This document shows positions 1-9,572 of a DNA stretch of 56,872 nucleotides, in pieces. The notes beneath the pieces were generated by a model that saw only the letters and a list, made by a program, of their open reading frames with translations, was not told the origin of the DNA and did not search any database. The first letter of the stretch is position 1, and each line of letters begins with the position of its first letter. Origin of the DNA: Xenococcaceae cyanobacterium MO_188.B32 (GTDB lineage Bacteria > Cyanobacteriota > Cyanobacteriia > Cyanobacteriales > Xenococcaceae). The stretch covers positions 1-56,872 of the forward strand of contig JASJDJ010000028.1 in NCBI GenBank assembly GCA_030065635.1. Direction: 5' to 3'. The translations under genes were made by a program, and so were the position numbers.

Positions 1-518
1 AGCTTAAATTTCCCTCTAAATTTAGCTCTTTGAACCCTTAGTATCTTGACCAAAACTTAAACTTTTCTCTTATTATCAAAAAACTCGCTCCTCCACAGCT
101 TGAATTATGCTTTCAACTCTATTTGTGAGATATAGAGGCTAAGCTAGAGTCGGGAGTAATTTGAGCAATAGCAGTACCAGGTATTAAGTTCTATTACACG
201 ATAGTTTCTCATAACTAAACATCTCCTCTTACTTATACCAAGATTTGGCCGATCGCAAACAGGAAAAAAACGGTTCTTTATTTTTAATAAACCGCAGAGG
301 GCGCAGAGAACGCAGAGAGAGGCTTATCCCCTATATTTTACTAATCGGTGAAGGGGCAAAGGAGGTTCGATCGGCGATAGCACGCTTGTAAATTCAGTTG
401 ATATACATATTTTGAAGCTAAATGATGTTAACCCGAACTCGGGTTACAAAAAAGAAGGATACAAATAGTTATTAAAAATTGCTACTGGCTACTACAGATA
501 AATGGTATTATTTCCTTT
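1..518. other. Non-coding stretch at window start
   Basis: I see no convincing gene here on either strand. The stretch contains a 9-base tandem repeat at 293-319 (listed separately) and otherwise AT-rich sequence. It lies downstream of the minus-strand membrane protein gene that ends at 519. Confidence 0.5.
293..319. repeat. Tandem 9-mer CGCAGAGNN, three copies
   Basis: Three consecutive 9-base units, CGCAGAGGG, CGCAGAGAA and CGCAGAGAG. Short intergenic repeats of this flavour are common in cyanobacterial genomes. No function can be assigned from sequence. Confidence 0.6.
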
Positions 519-3500
519 TTATTGCCAGTTTCTCAATTTGTTTGTGTGGGTTTGTAGTCGGTTAATTAAATTTTCTCTTTGTTTTTCAAAACCTGCTGCT
601 ACTACAATCGAGCAAATTCCTGCCAATAGACCAAAAATCCATTTTAAGAAAGAATAAGTTAAAACTAAAATTATTAATTGATAAATAACAGTCAAAATAA
701 GCGTAATTGTGCCTGCGAATAAGAAAGCTCTAATTTTTAAACCCAAACCGATAAAAATTAAACTAAAACTAATTGCACTAGGGATAATGCCCAAATTTTG
801 ATAGAAAAGCGCAGCTATACAGATAATACTACTACCCACAAGACGGAGATAGTGGCGTTGTTGACGATGAGATTGAAAATAGCGATCGAATTGAGCGATA
901 TATAAAATCGATAAGCTAATAATTCCTGCCAGCCAGATAAATTCTGTATTGTATTGCCAAACTAGTCTAGTAATTCCCCAGTTAATAAATCCCAAACTGA
1001 CATAACTCCAACGTATATTTTTTTGATAGTAGGCAATGCGAAGATAAAAAATTGCCGTGCATAAGAGACTAATGTAGGAAATATCTTCTGCTGTTACCAA
1101 AGCCATGAGAGCAGGAATAATGAGAGCAGTACGTTGCCAAGGAGTGGCTCGCCAGCCTAAGTTTTGCCAGGGTATTTGATAGATAGCTAGAGCAATGATG
1201 CAGGTAAAAATAACCCGCACGGGATCGAAGAAGCTCAGTTTATTAATAATCAGGCGACTGTAAACTAGGGTGGCAGCAATTTCGACTAAACCAACATATA
1301 CCCACCAGTCTAAGTCGCTTCGCTCTAGTTCGGAGTTAGTAGTTCGGAGTTCGGAGTTAGCTTTATCAAACTTTTTCTGTGGGGAAGGAATATCTCTACC
1401 TTGAATTAGAGCATAAGCACCAAGACAAAAACTAGTGGCAATACTAATGGGAGCTAAACGTGGTGTAGCAGTTTCGATCGCGATACTTGCAGCAATAACT
1501 TTCAGAATACTACTTATTGCCCAGTGGATGTGAGCGATCGAAATAATCTGGGGTAAACTAAGAGCAAAAATACTCGTTTGCTGGCGTTGCCGATACCACC
1601 ATGCACCCAAACGATAGATAAACGCGATCGCTGCTGCAACTAAAGCTAAGATAGTTAAACCATCGGCAATACTACCCCCTGATGATTGCTGCATCTGATA
1701 AATAACTAATTCATATATACCCAGAGATATTCCTGCAAAAGCAATATACTTAGTGACTAAATTTGCCTTTGGCTCATCTAGATCGATATTAATTAGAATA
1801 ATGGCTGCTCCTAAAGTTAATAATCCCGTATAGGCATTGAAGTATGATATCCGTGGGATTATTCCTAAAACGGCATAAACTAGAGGAATATAAGCTATGT
1901 TTAATCTTCCCCAAGTTAAAGATTTCGTTGCCAGCCAGTACACCACCCCCAAAGATAATATTCCTAAAATGATATTGGCAAAGGCTAAAGTTAAACTATT
2001 ACCTCCAATAGATATAATTAATCCTGCTACTAGTAATTCAATGAGCCAAACAAAGGTATACAAAACTAGGTTGCTTGGTTGTTGTCGGTAACGTCTAATA
2101 ATTACGAGAGTAACTAAAATTGTCGTCAGTAGATACTGAATATAAGTTTGATAACTAGTAATATCAAAATAAAACAAGCTTAATGAAGTAATTACAATTG
2201 AAATTAGAAATATAGCCCAATAATCCGCAGCTTTAATATATTTATCTATTAATTTTAAATTTTTTGGCTCTGCTCCCACTCCCAAAATTCCGTAGTTATT
2301 ACGTTGAGAGAAATAGGAAATTTGGGGGGTATCTAAATCTTTTTGCAGATATTGACGAAATTTATCTAAACCGAGAATAGTTACTGCACCAACTACTAAC
2401 CAATTCCAGTCGGTAACAAAACCATAAAGCAGACTGGGAATAAGACTCAAACCAAAACCGACATGAATTACTGTTACTACCGTGCGCCTTAGATGATAGG
2501 CATTGATTAACATTAATCCTATTGCCACTGCCAAACTAATTAATCTGGTTTCGAGTTGCCCAAAAACTAATAATTGAGCCGTAATTAAACCAGTACAACT
2601 GAGTAAAGTTGCTAACCGACGCTGTTGTATCTTGCGAGTATATTTAGCAGTTAAAGTTAACATCCCAGGGATAAACAGCCAAATTAAGCCCCAACGAAAA
2701 GCAGCAGGGTTAGGAGTTATGATGATTTGAGCGAGAAAACAGGTATAACTAATTGCCCCTAATAAAAAACCAAAATACCAACAGCTTTGTCTCAGAAGGA
2801 ATCCGACATCTGGTTCTGTAAGGGCAGTTCGTGAGACAGTTGCGGTGGGCGGGTTCCCCGACATAAGCAAACTGTCGAACCCGAAGGGCGAACCGCCCTT
2901 ACTGGGTTGTTTTGCTCGATCGAGATAAATACCCCATTCTATAGCTGCCAGTACTGTTAAGATACTACCCCAGACTGCCAGACTCAAATTAGGAAAGATA
3001 ACATCGATCGCATTAGTGATAGTAACTAAACCCAGTAGATGAGTAGCATAAATTAGATAAATTCTAATCGGTTGACGGAGCCAAGCAACATAGCCGAGAG
3101 TAAGAGTAGAAAATAATAAATTAAGCGATCGCCAGGTAGGATTAGATAAACTGAGATAGGTTAAAGCTATACCCAAAAGCAAGGTTAGGTACTCTGCGTG
3201 TAAAGCCAGTTGGTTTTTTTGACGGCGATATAACCAAGTTGCGATGAAAACAAACAAGATTACATAAGGGAAAAGAGTCACGCTAAAAACTGACTCGGGT
3301 AGATATTCGGTTTTACTAACTGTAACTGCAAAATTTAAAGCCTCACTCCGTAAATTAGCAGGAATTAATTCTTTAGAGATATAGAGAGTTTGTAAGCCAA
3401 TTAGAAAAATGGCAGTTAGATCGCGTTTACGCCAATAAAGAGTTAGTCGTTGACTAAATAAATTAATAGCTAAGGCACTTATTGCTATAGTTTGCCAGAA

Positions 3501-4640
3501 AAATAAGGGCGATTGGAATGTCCCTACTATTACAGATAATAGCCAAGTACCAGTCAGTATGATAAGGCTAATTGTTTGAAAAATTTTACTTAAAAAAGCA
3601 TTAGTAAGATGCTGTTCTTTCTGTTGACGATCGTCACTAGTAATAATCTTAGCTTTTCTTTCTATAGTTAAATAAATTGTCGCTAACAGCCAGCCAAATA
3701 AAGCGATCGCGCAAAAATAGTTAGGAATTGATATTTTCTGAATTAATAATTCTCGTAGTAATAATAATAACCAAGCAGCCAACAAAAATAGTAACTTTGT
3801 TGTTGGATATTTTCGTTGAGGGAGTAATCCAAAATAGTGAATCAGACTGATAATAACAATTCCGCCATATATAGCTATAGTCGGAAGCGCATCAAAGTGC
3901 CAAATCAAATGTAAATAGCTAAGTAGCAAGAAAAAGGGTAAAAAATATTTACTTTTCCTTCTATCTTTAGTTCTAAATTGTAAATAAGTAACAGAAGTTA
4001 AAGTAATAAAAGCGATCGCAATAGCAATCCATTCGAGAATATTATACCCCAAACCAAATCGGTTAATTGCCCAAAAATTAATCGGTACGAGTAAAGTCGC
4101 GATCGCTCTTAAAGTCTGAGAAGTTAACTTTAAATTATCTTGTTTACTCGACCAAAAACCAAATCCCCAAAACCCTAAAGTATAGATTAACAGAATAAAA
4201 TACTGTCCAAATTTAGGAAAATTATCCCACTGACTTGCTGCTAGAACCCCAGAAGAAATAACAACTAAAAATATACCGAGAAATAGTAACCAGCGAATAC
4301 TCAACTCATCTAAAAAGTTCTGCCATAATTGAGTAACAAGATTGGGTTTTTGTGCAATGTTAACTAAAGCTTTGTCTGGTATTTTGACTGTACTTGGCTC
4401 AATAGCTGGAGTTGCTTCTACTACTTTTATTTCAGGTAAAGCGCAACTTAAATTTTGGCGACATATCTTTTTAACTTGAGCGTCGCTAATCAAATTTAAC
4501 TGTAACCACAGATCCAAACCCTGTAATAATTCAGGTCGATCGACCTTAACATAGACCTCTAAACTCAACCAAGAATTATTCTGAGAAAAGCTTGGGCGAT
4601 CTCTTCGAGATCCGCTACGGGATGCACCGTCATCGGACAT
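519..4640 (-). CDS. Very large multispan membrane protein, unknown function
   Basis: A 1373-residue protein. About 110 soluble N-terminal residues are followed by hydrophobic segments almost to the C-terminus, so it is an integral membrane protein with dozens of predicted spans. It resembles the large conserved cyanobacterial membrane proteins of the DUF2157-like kind; I recognise no catalytic motif. Two stretches look foreign to the fold. Residues about 581-607 are encoded by an inverted-repeat element, and residues about 1094-1107 by heptamer repeats (NSELRTTNSELERS). Both keep the frame and fall in hydrophilic linkers. The first 15 or so residues (SRSGSRR) are also encoded by a repeat-like palindromic sequence, so the true start could be further inside. 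It is followed on the same strand by nothing in the window and preceded by psaC. Confidence 0.7.
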   Translation of the reverse strand: MSDDGASRSGSRRDRPSFSQNNSWLSLEVYVKVDRPELLQGLDLWLQLNLISDAQVKKICRQNLSCALPEIKVVEATPAIEPSTVKIPDKALVNIAQKPNLVTQLWQNFLDELSIRWLLFLGIFLVVISSGVLAASQWDNFPKFGQYFILLIYTLGFWGFGFWSSKQDNLKLTSQTLRAIATLLVPINFWAINRFGLGYNILEWIAIAIAFITLTSVTYLQFRTKDRRKSKYFLPFFLLLSYLHLIWHFDALPTIAIYGGIVIISLIHYFGLLPQRKYPTTKLLFLLAAWLLLLLRELLIQKISIPNYFCAIALFGWLLATIYLTIERKAKIITSDDRQQKEQHLTNAFLSKIFQTISLIILTGTWLLSVIVGTFQSPLFFWQTIAISALAINLFSQRLTLYWRKRDLTAIFLIGLQTLYISKELIPANLRSEALNFAVTVSKTEYLPESVFSVTLFPYVILFVFIATWLYRRQKNQLALHAEYLTLLLGIALTYLSLSNPTWRSLNLLFSTLTLGYVAWLRQPIRIYLIYATHLLGLVTITNAIDVIFPNLSLAVWGSILTVLAAIEWGIYLDRAKQPSKGGSPFGFDSLLMSGNPPTATVSRTALTEPDVGFLLRQSCWYFGFLLGAISYTCFLAQIIITPNPAAFRWGLIWLFIPGMLTLTAKYTRKIQQRRLATLLSCTGLITAQLLVFGQLETRLISLAVAIGLMLINAYHLRRTVVTVIHVGFGLSLIPSLLYGFVTDWNWLVVGAVTILGLDKFRQYLQKDLDTPQISYFSQRNNYGILGVGAEPKNLKLIDKYIKAADYWAIFLISIVITSLSLFYFDITSYQTYIQYLLTTILVTLVIIRRYRQQPSNLVLYTFVWLIELLVAGLIISIGGNSLTLAFANIILGILSLGVVYWLATKSLTWGRLNIAYIPLVYAVLGIIPRISYFNAYTGLLTLGAAIILINIDLDEPKANLVTKYIAFAGISLGIYELVIYQMQQSSGGSIADGLTILALVAAAIAFIYRLGAWWYRQRQQTSIFALSLPQIISIAHIHWAISSILKVIAASIAIETATPRLAPISIATSFCLGAYALIQGRDIPSPQKKFDKANSELRTTNSELERSDLDWWVYVGLVEIAATLVYSRLIINKLSFFDPVRVIFTCIIALAIYQIPWQNLGWRATPWQRTALIIPALMALVTAEDISYISLLCTAIFYLRIAYYQKNIRWSYVSLGFINWGITRLVWQYNTEFIWLAGIISLSILYIAQFDRYFQSHRQQRHYLRLVGSSIICIAALFYQNLGIIPSAISFSLIFIGLGLKIRAFLFAGTITLILTVIYQLIILVLTYSFLKWIFGLLAGICSIVVAAGFEKQRENLINRLQTHTNKLRNWQ
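1325..1360. repeat. Heptamer repeats (GTTCGGA) inside a coding region
   Basis: GTTCGGA occurs at 1328, 1342 and 1349 with an imperfect unit between them, all in a 7-base register. The same heptamer family recurs between genes near 5181 and 14492. Here it lies inside the 1373-residue membrane protein gene and encodes a hydrophilic linker. Confidence 0.7.
2820..2900. repeat. Palindromic repeat element inserted in frame
   Basis: About 80 bases with nested inverted repeats. A perfect 7-bp stem with a 3-base loop lies at 2884-2900 (AAGGGCGAACCGCCCTT). GTTCG..ACAGTT at 2827-2841 pairs with AACTGTCGAAC at 2870-2880. It is GC-rich compared with the surrounding gene and encodes a proline/glycine/serine-rich linker in the membrane protein without breaking its frame. 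It looks like a small dispersed repeat of the cyanobacterial type. Confidence 0.55.
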
Positions 4641-4721
4641 AAGAAAATTGAAAAATCAACTTACGCTTCATTTATATCCTAGTTTATACAGTAAATAACT
4701 GATAACCGATCGCTGATAACT

Positions 4722-4785
4722 AAAAAGTGCCGTTAACTCAAAACTAAACCGATAAAAGCTTAGCTTATAAGTACAACGACACTTT
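4722..4785 (-). terminator. Probable terminator of psaC
   Basis: On the minus strand, about 20 bases past the psaC stop, AAAGTGTCGTT pairs with AACGGCACTTT (one G-U pair). The second arm runs straight into a T-run. The loop is long (about 40 bases) and holds a smaller AAGCTAAGCTT palindrome. Position and T-run fit a factor-independent terminator. Confidence 0.45.
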
Positions 4786-4806
4786 ATTAGAGTTTTAGGT
4801 GTTTGT

Positions 4807-5052
<246 letters not shown>

Positions 5053-5180
5053 TTAATATCGGCTCCTTACCGCGTGTTCTCCTAGATATCTATTTATTTT
5101 GGATTTATGGGCTAGTTTACCTCATGCCCATATTCTCCTTAGGAAAAAGGCTACATAACTTTAAATTCTGTAACAACCCG

Positions 5181-5211
5181 AGTTCGGAATTCGGAGTTCA
5201 AAGTTCGGAGT
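5181..5211. repeat. Heptamer repeats of the TTCGGAG family
   Basis: Intergenic run of imperfect GTTCGGA units between psaC and the glycosyltransferase gene. Same family as the repeats at 1325-1360 and 14492-14526. Confidence 0.55.
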
Positions 5212-5262
5212 TACAATTGCTTATCAATTGTTTCAAAAGTTTAGATGCTTATTAGCTTAGAA

Positions 5263-6405
5263 TTATTCGATCGCTTTAAGATAGATAGATTTTATTTGTC
5301 GAGCAATTTTCGACCAGGTATAGTTTGCCTGAATGTATGCTTGACAGGCTTCTTGACTGGGTAATTTACGCCGGTTGGCTAAAATTTCACTAATTCCTTG
5401 GGCAATACTTTCTACGGAAGCAGATTCAAACAGTAAATCTGGGCAGAAAGGCTGTAAAATTTCGGGAATACCACCGATGGGAGTACCAAGTACTGGAGTA
5501 CCAGCAGCTAAAGATTCAATTACAATCAAGCCAAAACCTTCAAAGGCGGTAGTAGGTACAACAGAAAAGTTAGCTGCACGATAAGCTAAAGGTAATTGGT
5601 CATCGGCGATGTATCCTAGTAAATGGACGTGCTGAGTAAGTTCTAGTTCTGCTATTTGTTGCTCTAAGGTTGATGCCAATGCACCTTTTCCCGCAATATA
5701 TAACAAAATATCGGGGTATTGTCGGCGAACTTTATCGATCGCAGTAATTAAATTTTCTAAGCCCATACGCTTTGCTAGTCGTCGCACACAAAAAATTATC
5801 GGGCGGTCATTACTCCAACCTAATTTAGTTCTAGCTTCATCAGCAGAAATATTAAGGTTAAAGCGCTCGCTCTCTACTGCTCCAGGCACAATGTTAATCT
5901 GTTCTAGGGGTACTTGGTATTCTTGGTGTAGAATATCGCGAAAAGTTTGGGAGAGAACAATAAACTGACAAGAACGCCGATAACAAATTTTTTCTAATTC
6001 TTTTTTTAACCAAATAGCCAGAGTTTTTTTTGCTTCTACATCACTCTCTAATGCCCAAGGGCCATGAAAATGAGTAACTAAAGGAAAATCCTTGAGTCGA
6101 TCGAGCAACGGAAAGGTATATAAAGCAAAATGAGAAACTATAAGCTGGTATTCTTCTTGGCTAATTAACCAATTAAAATTTTTTCTGACTTCTAACCAGC
6201 GTTTAAGCAAAGAGGAATTAGCTGGTGCAAAAGCTTGAATTTGTCCACTAGTAGCTCGTGCCACTTGGGGTGAACCTGCCACTAAACCTCTCACATCTAC
6301 TCCTACTTTAGGTAAATGGCGAGTGCAATCATGATAAACGCGATCGAGTCCTCCTCCTTGTTCGGGAAACCACTCTAAACCTATTTGTAGGGTTTTTATC
6401 TTCAT
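5263..6405 (-). CDS. Glycosyltransferase family 4 (GT-B fold)
   Basis: 380 residues, the usual length for a GT4 retaining glycosyltransferase that moves a sugar from a nucleotide donor to an acceptor at the cytoplasmic face. The N-terminal Rossmann half has the glycine-rich EQGGGLDRVYHD loop near residue 20. The C-terminal half contains GCVRRL-like donor-binding sequence (FCVRRLAKRMGLENLI) and the E-x7-E region EGFGLIVIESLAAGTPVLGT near residues 285-305. The acceptor cannot be told from sequence. It is downstream of, and on the same strand as, the CheA-type kinase gene, separated by only about 50 bases of heptamer repeats. Confidence 0.9.
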   Translation of the reverse strand: MKIKTLQIGLEWFPEQGGGLDRVYHDCTRHLPKVGVDVRGLVAGSPQVARATSGQIQAFAPANSSLLKRWLEVRKNFNWLISQEEYQLIVSHFALYTFPLLDRLKDFPLVTHFHGPWALESDVEAKKTLAIWLKKELEKICYRRSCQFIVLSQTFRDILHQEYQVPLEQINIVPGAVESERFNLNISADEARTKLGWSNDRPIIFCVRRLAKRMGLENLITAIDKVRRQYPDILLYIAGKGALASTLEQQIAELELTQHVHLLGYIADDQLPLAYRAANFSVVPTTAFEGFGLIVIESLAAGTPVLGTPIGGIPEILQPFCPDLLFESASVESIAQGISEILANRRKLPSQEACQAYIQANYTWSKIARQIKSIYLKAIE

Positions 6406-6439
6406 ACCAAAATTATGTCAACTTAGGTACTCATCATAA

Positions 6440-6472
6440 CCACTAACTACTAACAACTAACTACTAACCAAC
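6440..6472. repeat. Heptamer repeats (CTAACNA family)
   Basis: CTAACTACTAACAACTAACT-type units in the short gap between the glycosyltransferase start and the kinase stop, running into the last codons of the kinase. Same family as the perfect array at 9529-9563. Confidence 0.5.
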
Positions 6473-9400
6473 TTTTCTAAAATACTTATCAGTTCTTGAG
6501 GTTGAATTGGTTTACCAAGATAATCGGTTGCTCCTAATTTCATTGCTTTTTGTCTATGGCGATCGCCCGTCCGAGAAGTTGCCATGACTACAGGTGTATT
6601 TTTAAGCTTATCATTAGCTCTTACTTTTTGCAATAGTTCAAAACCATTGACTTTAGGCATTTCCACATCAGAAATAATTAAATCGATTACTCCTTGATGT
6701 TGTGAAAGTTTATCCAAAGCTTCTTGTCCATCTCGACAAACAATTACTTGATAACCTACTGTGGTTAAAAGTTTTTCTAGCATACGTCTGGTAGCAACAG
6801 AATCTTCTGCTACCAAAATTGTAGGTATAGTATTAGTTACTGATGTTGGTGTTTGTCGGTCATAAGATTGAGTAGAAGCAGCAGCTTTTTCCAAGCCTTG
6901 GGGTAGAATTACTGGGACTACCTCCCCTGTACCTAAAACAGTACAACCAGCTAAGTAAGGGGGAACAGGGATAGTCTCATCAAAAGGTTTAACAATTAAC
7001 CTCTCTTCTTGCAGTACAGCATCTATTAGTACCACGATCGGACCAAAAGCAGCCTTAATAACTATTCCTACTTTCGATCGATCTAATGCTAGGGGATTGC
7101 GAGGACAGGGTAATAAATTTGCTAGAGAGACGAGAGGAATAGTTTTTTGTTGCCAATGGATAGCTAGTTTTTGCTCATCAGTGAAACTTAGTTCACTATA
7201 AGGTGATGTGGTGATTACACTAGTGTTAGGAATAGCAATAATGCGATTTTGGAGTTGAACTAAAAAGAGTGACATCAAGCTAAGATTGAGAGGTAGCTTG
7301 AGAGTGAAAGTTGTACCCTGGCTCGGTTGAGTTTGAACTTGCAGATTGCCTCGTAACTTACGAATTTGATTGCGGACAATATCTAATCCCATCCCTCGAC
7401 CAGATAGATCGCTTACTTGAGTTGCGGTAGAAAAATCGGGTTGAAAAATCCAATCAATAATTTCTTCAGGACTAAAATCATTCATAGATTTATCTGGAGG
7501 ACAAATTCCTCTTTCTACAGCCCTCTGATAAACTTTTTCGATATTAATGCCCGAACCATCATCTCGGACAGTAATTACTAGCTGATTACTCTCTACAGTA
7601 GCTTTAAGAATAATTTCTGCGGTTGCGGATTTTTGACTGGCGAGACGTTCTGCTTTAGATTCGATGCCATGATCGAAAGCATTATTAAGTAAATGGGTCA
7701 GAGGAGTTTGTAATTGTTCTAGTAATACTTGGTCGATGGGGGTATTTTCTCCTTCAATGACTAAGTTGACTGACTTGTCATAACGTCGATCGAGATTAAC
7801 AATTTGAGGGATGAATCTTTTAGCTAAAAGGCTAAAAGGAACTAGACGAGATTCAGTAACATTAGTGTAAAGTGTCTCTAAGTTTTTGTGGGTTTGTTCT
7901 AAGTCTTCTGCTAACTCACGCTCGATTAAGTCTAAATCTGTACGGGTTTCTTGTACCAGAAGCATCAATTCCTGAAAAGATTGTAAGCTGGTATGGAGTT
8001 CTGTGTAACGGTCTAGTTCCAAAGAATCAAATGCCACATTATCAGCTATCTCAAAATCTGGTAATGTTCGATCGTTGCTCGCCACAGAATATTGAGGAGA
8101 TAGATTAGTAGAACCTACCGCCAATTGGTCGTATAAATTCTGCACTCGATCGCGAATTGGTTCAAATTGTCGAGTTAGTGAGCGTAAACGTCGATTAGCT
8201 TGATTGAATAGCTTTTGTTGACGAGTTAGCCGTGCTTGAGTTAGGATTAGTTCTTCAATATTGTTGGTCATCCCTTCCAGTTTTTGTAAGGGAATTCTGA
8301 GTTGAGATAAAGAAGTTTTGGCTAGTTGAGTTGGTATAGATTGGGTATCTTCCTCTTTACTGGCTGGACTTTCGATAATTTGCTCTGGCTGTAGAGTAGT
8401 GTTAGATTCTGAGGCAGGAATTTCCCCTGTGAGCAAAAAGCGATCGCGTTGAGAACGAATTTCTGTGATTATTTCTTTCGCTGCTAGTAAAGCAAATTCT
8501 GGCTCAAATTCGGCTACAGCGTCCCCTATCGGTGCAATTGCTTCTCCTAACCAAGGTAAGCTTAGAGTTTCTGCTAAAAATAAACCTTCATCAATAAAAC
8601 TAGATAACAATTGCTCGATTAACTCTGGCGGAGTATCGGCAGTTAATTCTTCGATCGCTGCTAAACTTTCTTCTAACTCCTGGTTTAAAGTATTGGCGAG
8701 AAAATCGTTACTATTTGTGTTGCTTTCCTGGCTTGTTGGTGATTCCTTTTCTAAAGAATCATCTAAATATAAATCTCGTTGAGAACGTAAATTACCAATT
8801 ATTTCTCGTGCCAACAGCAGTACTTCCTCAGGGGGAGATTCTTCTAAAGCTTGTGCTATAGGTGCAATAGCTTCTACTAGCCACGGCAAGTTTAAGGTTT
8901 CTCCCAGAAAAATACATTCATCGGTAAAATTAGCTAAGAATTTTTCGATTACATGAATAGGAGTATCTACAGATAATTCTTCGATCGCGGTAAAAGCAGT
9001 TTCTAAATCATCGGTTAAAGTATTATTAACTAAACTATGGTCTTGGCTTTCAGTGGTTGTATCGGTTTCAGCTAAAGAAGAAGAGCCAACTAAAGCTGCT
9101 AAAGCTGCCAGCAAATCTGGATTAGCAGTTACATCATCGACAGTCCGTGCCTGACTTAAAATAAAAGCTACTTCATTAACACTTTGTTCTACTAAACTCC
9201 AGCCAAAATCAACTTCCTCAATTTGTCCTTGTTGAATTGCGACTAAGACATCTTCTAGTTTATGGGCTAGTTCTTGTAAACTGTCTAAAGATGCCAACCC
9301 TGCACCACCTTTAAGGGAGTGAGCAGCCCGCAAGAGAGAGGTAAAATCGGCAGCGCGATCGCCTTGTTTAATGCCCTCTTCTAACATTTGTAGATATTCT

Positions 9401-9480
9401 GGGGCATCTTCGTCTAAAAAACACTGACGTGCTTCTTCAGTAATAGAAGCGAGAATCGAAGGATCTAACTGAGAACTCAT
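6457..9480 (-). CDS. CheA-type hybrid histidine kinase with C-terminal receiver
   Basis: 1007 residues with the order Hpt, two internal repeats, dimerisation/ATPase, CheW-like, receiver. The Hpt phospho-histidine lies in AAHSLKGGAG near residue 54. Residues about 155-245 and 263-352 are two similar copies (both contain AIEEL, LPWL.EAIAPI and SQRD). The ATPase region shows NNAFDHGIE, DDGSGIN and GRGMGLDIV; the receiver has the phospho-acceptor in SDVEMPKVNG. This is the layout of the cyanobacterial phototaxis/pilus kinases (PixL, HHK, PilL-like). It is the last gene of a cluster with an MCP and a PatA-type regulator, and probably controls type IV pilus motility or another taxis output. Confidence 0.93.
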   Translation of the reverse strand: MSSQLDPSILASITEEARQCFLDEDAPEYLQMLEEGIKQGDRAADFTSLLRAAHSLKGGAGLASLDSLQELAHKLEDVLVAIQQGQIEEVDFGWSLVEQSVNEVAFILSQARTVDDVTANPDLLAALAALVGSSSLAETDTTTESQDHSLVNNTLTDDLETAFTAIEELSVDTPIHVIEKFLANFTDECIFLGETLNLPWLVEAIAPIAQALEESPPEEVLLLAREIIGNLRSQRDLYLDDSLEKESPTSQESNTNSNDFLANTLNQELEESLAAIEELTADTPPELIEQLLSSFIDEGLFLAETLSLPWLGEAIAPIGDAVAEFEPEFALLAAKEIITEIRSQRDRFLLTGEIPASESNTTLQPEQIIESPASKEEDTQSIPTQLAKTSLSQLRIPLQKLEGMTNNIEELILTQARLTRQQKLFNQANRRLRSLTRQFEPIRDRVQNLYDQLAVGSTNLSPQYSVASNDRTLPDFEIADNVAFDSLELDRYTELHTSLQSFQELMLLVQETRTDLDLIERELAEDLEQTHKNLETLYTNVTESRLVPFSLLAKRFIPQIVNLDRRYDKSVNLVIEGENTPIDQVLLEQLQTPLTHLLNNAFDHGIESKAERLASQKSATAEIILKATVESNQLVITVRDDGSGINIEKVYQRAVERGICPPDKSMNDFSPEEIIDWIFQPDFSTATQVSDLSGRGMGLDIVRNQIRKLRGNLQVQTQPSQGTTFTLKLPLNLSLMSLFLVQLQNRIIAIPNTSVITTSPYSELSFTDEQKLAIHWQQKTIPLVSLANLLPCPRNPLALDRSKVGIVIKAAFGPIVVLIDAVLQEERLIVKPFDETIPVPPYLAGCTVLGTGEVVPVILPQGLEKAAASTQSYDRQTPTSVTNTIPTILVAEDSVATRRMLEKLLTTVGYQVIVCRDGQEALDKLSQHQGVIDLIISDVEMPKVNGFELLQKVRANDKLKNTPVVMATSRTGDRHRQKAMKLGATDYLGKPIQPQELISILEKLVSS

Positions 9481-9528
9481 TTTTAAATAGGGAATAGGGA
9501 ATGAGAGTTATTAGTTCGGAGTTTTTTT

Positions 9529-9563
9529 AACAACTAACAACTAACAACTAACAACTAACAACT
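9529..9563. repeat. Heptanucleotide array (CTAACAA)n
   Basis: Nearly perfect array of five 7-base units in the gap between the MCP stop and the kinase start. This is the short tandemly repeated repetitive (STRR) type described in filamentous cyanobacteria. Confidence 0.8.
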
Positions 9564-9572
9564 TTTATTAAA

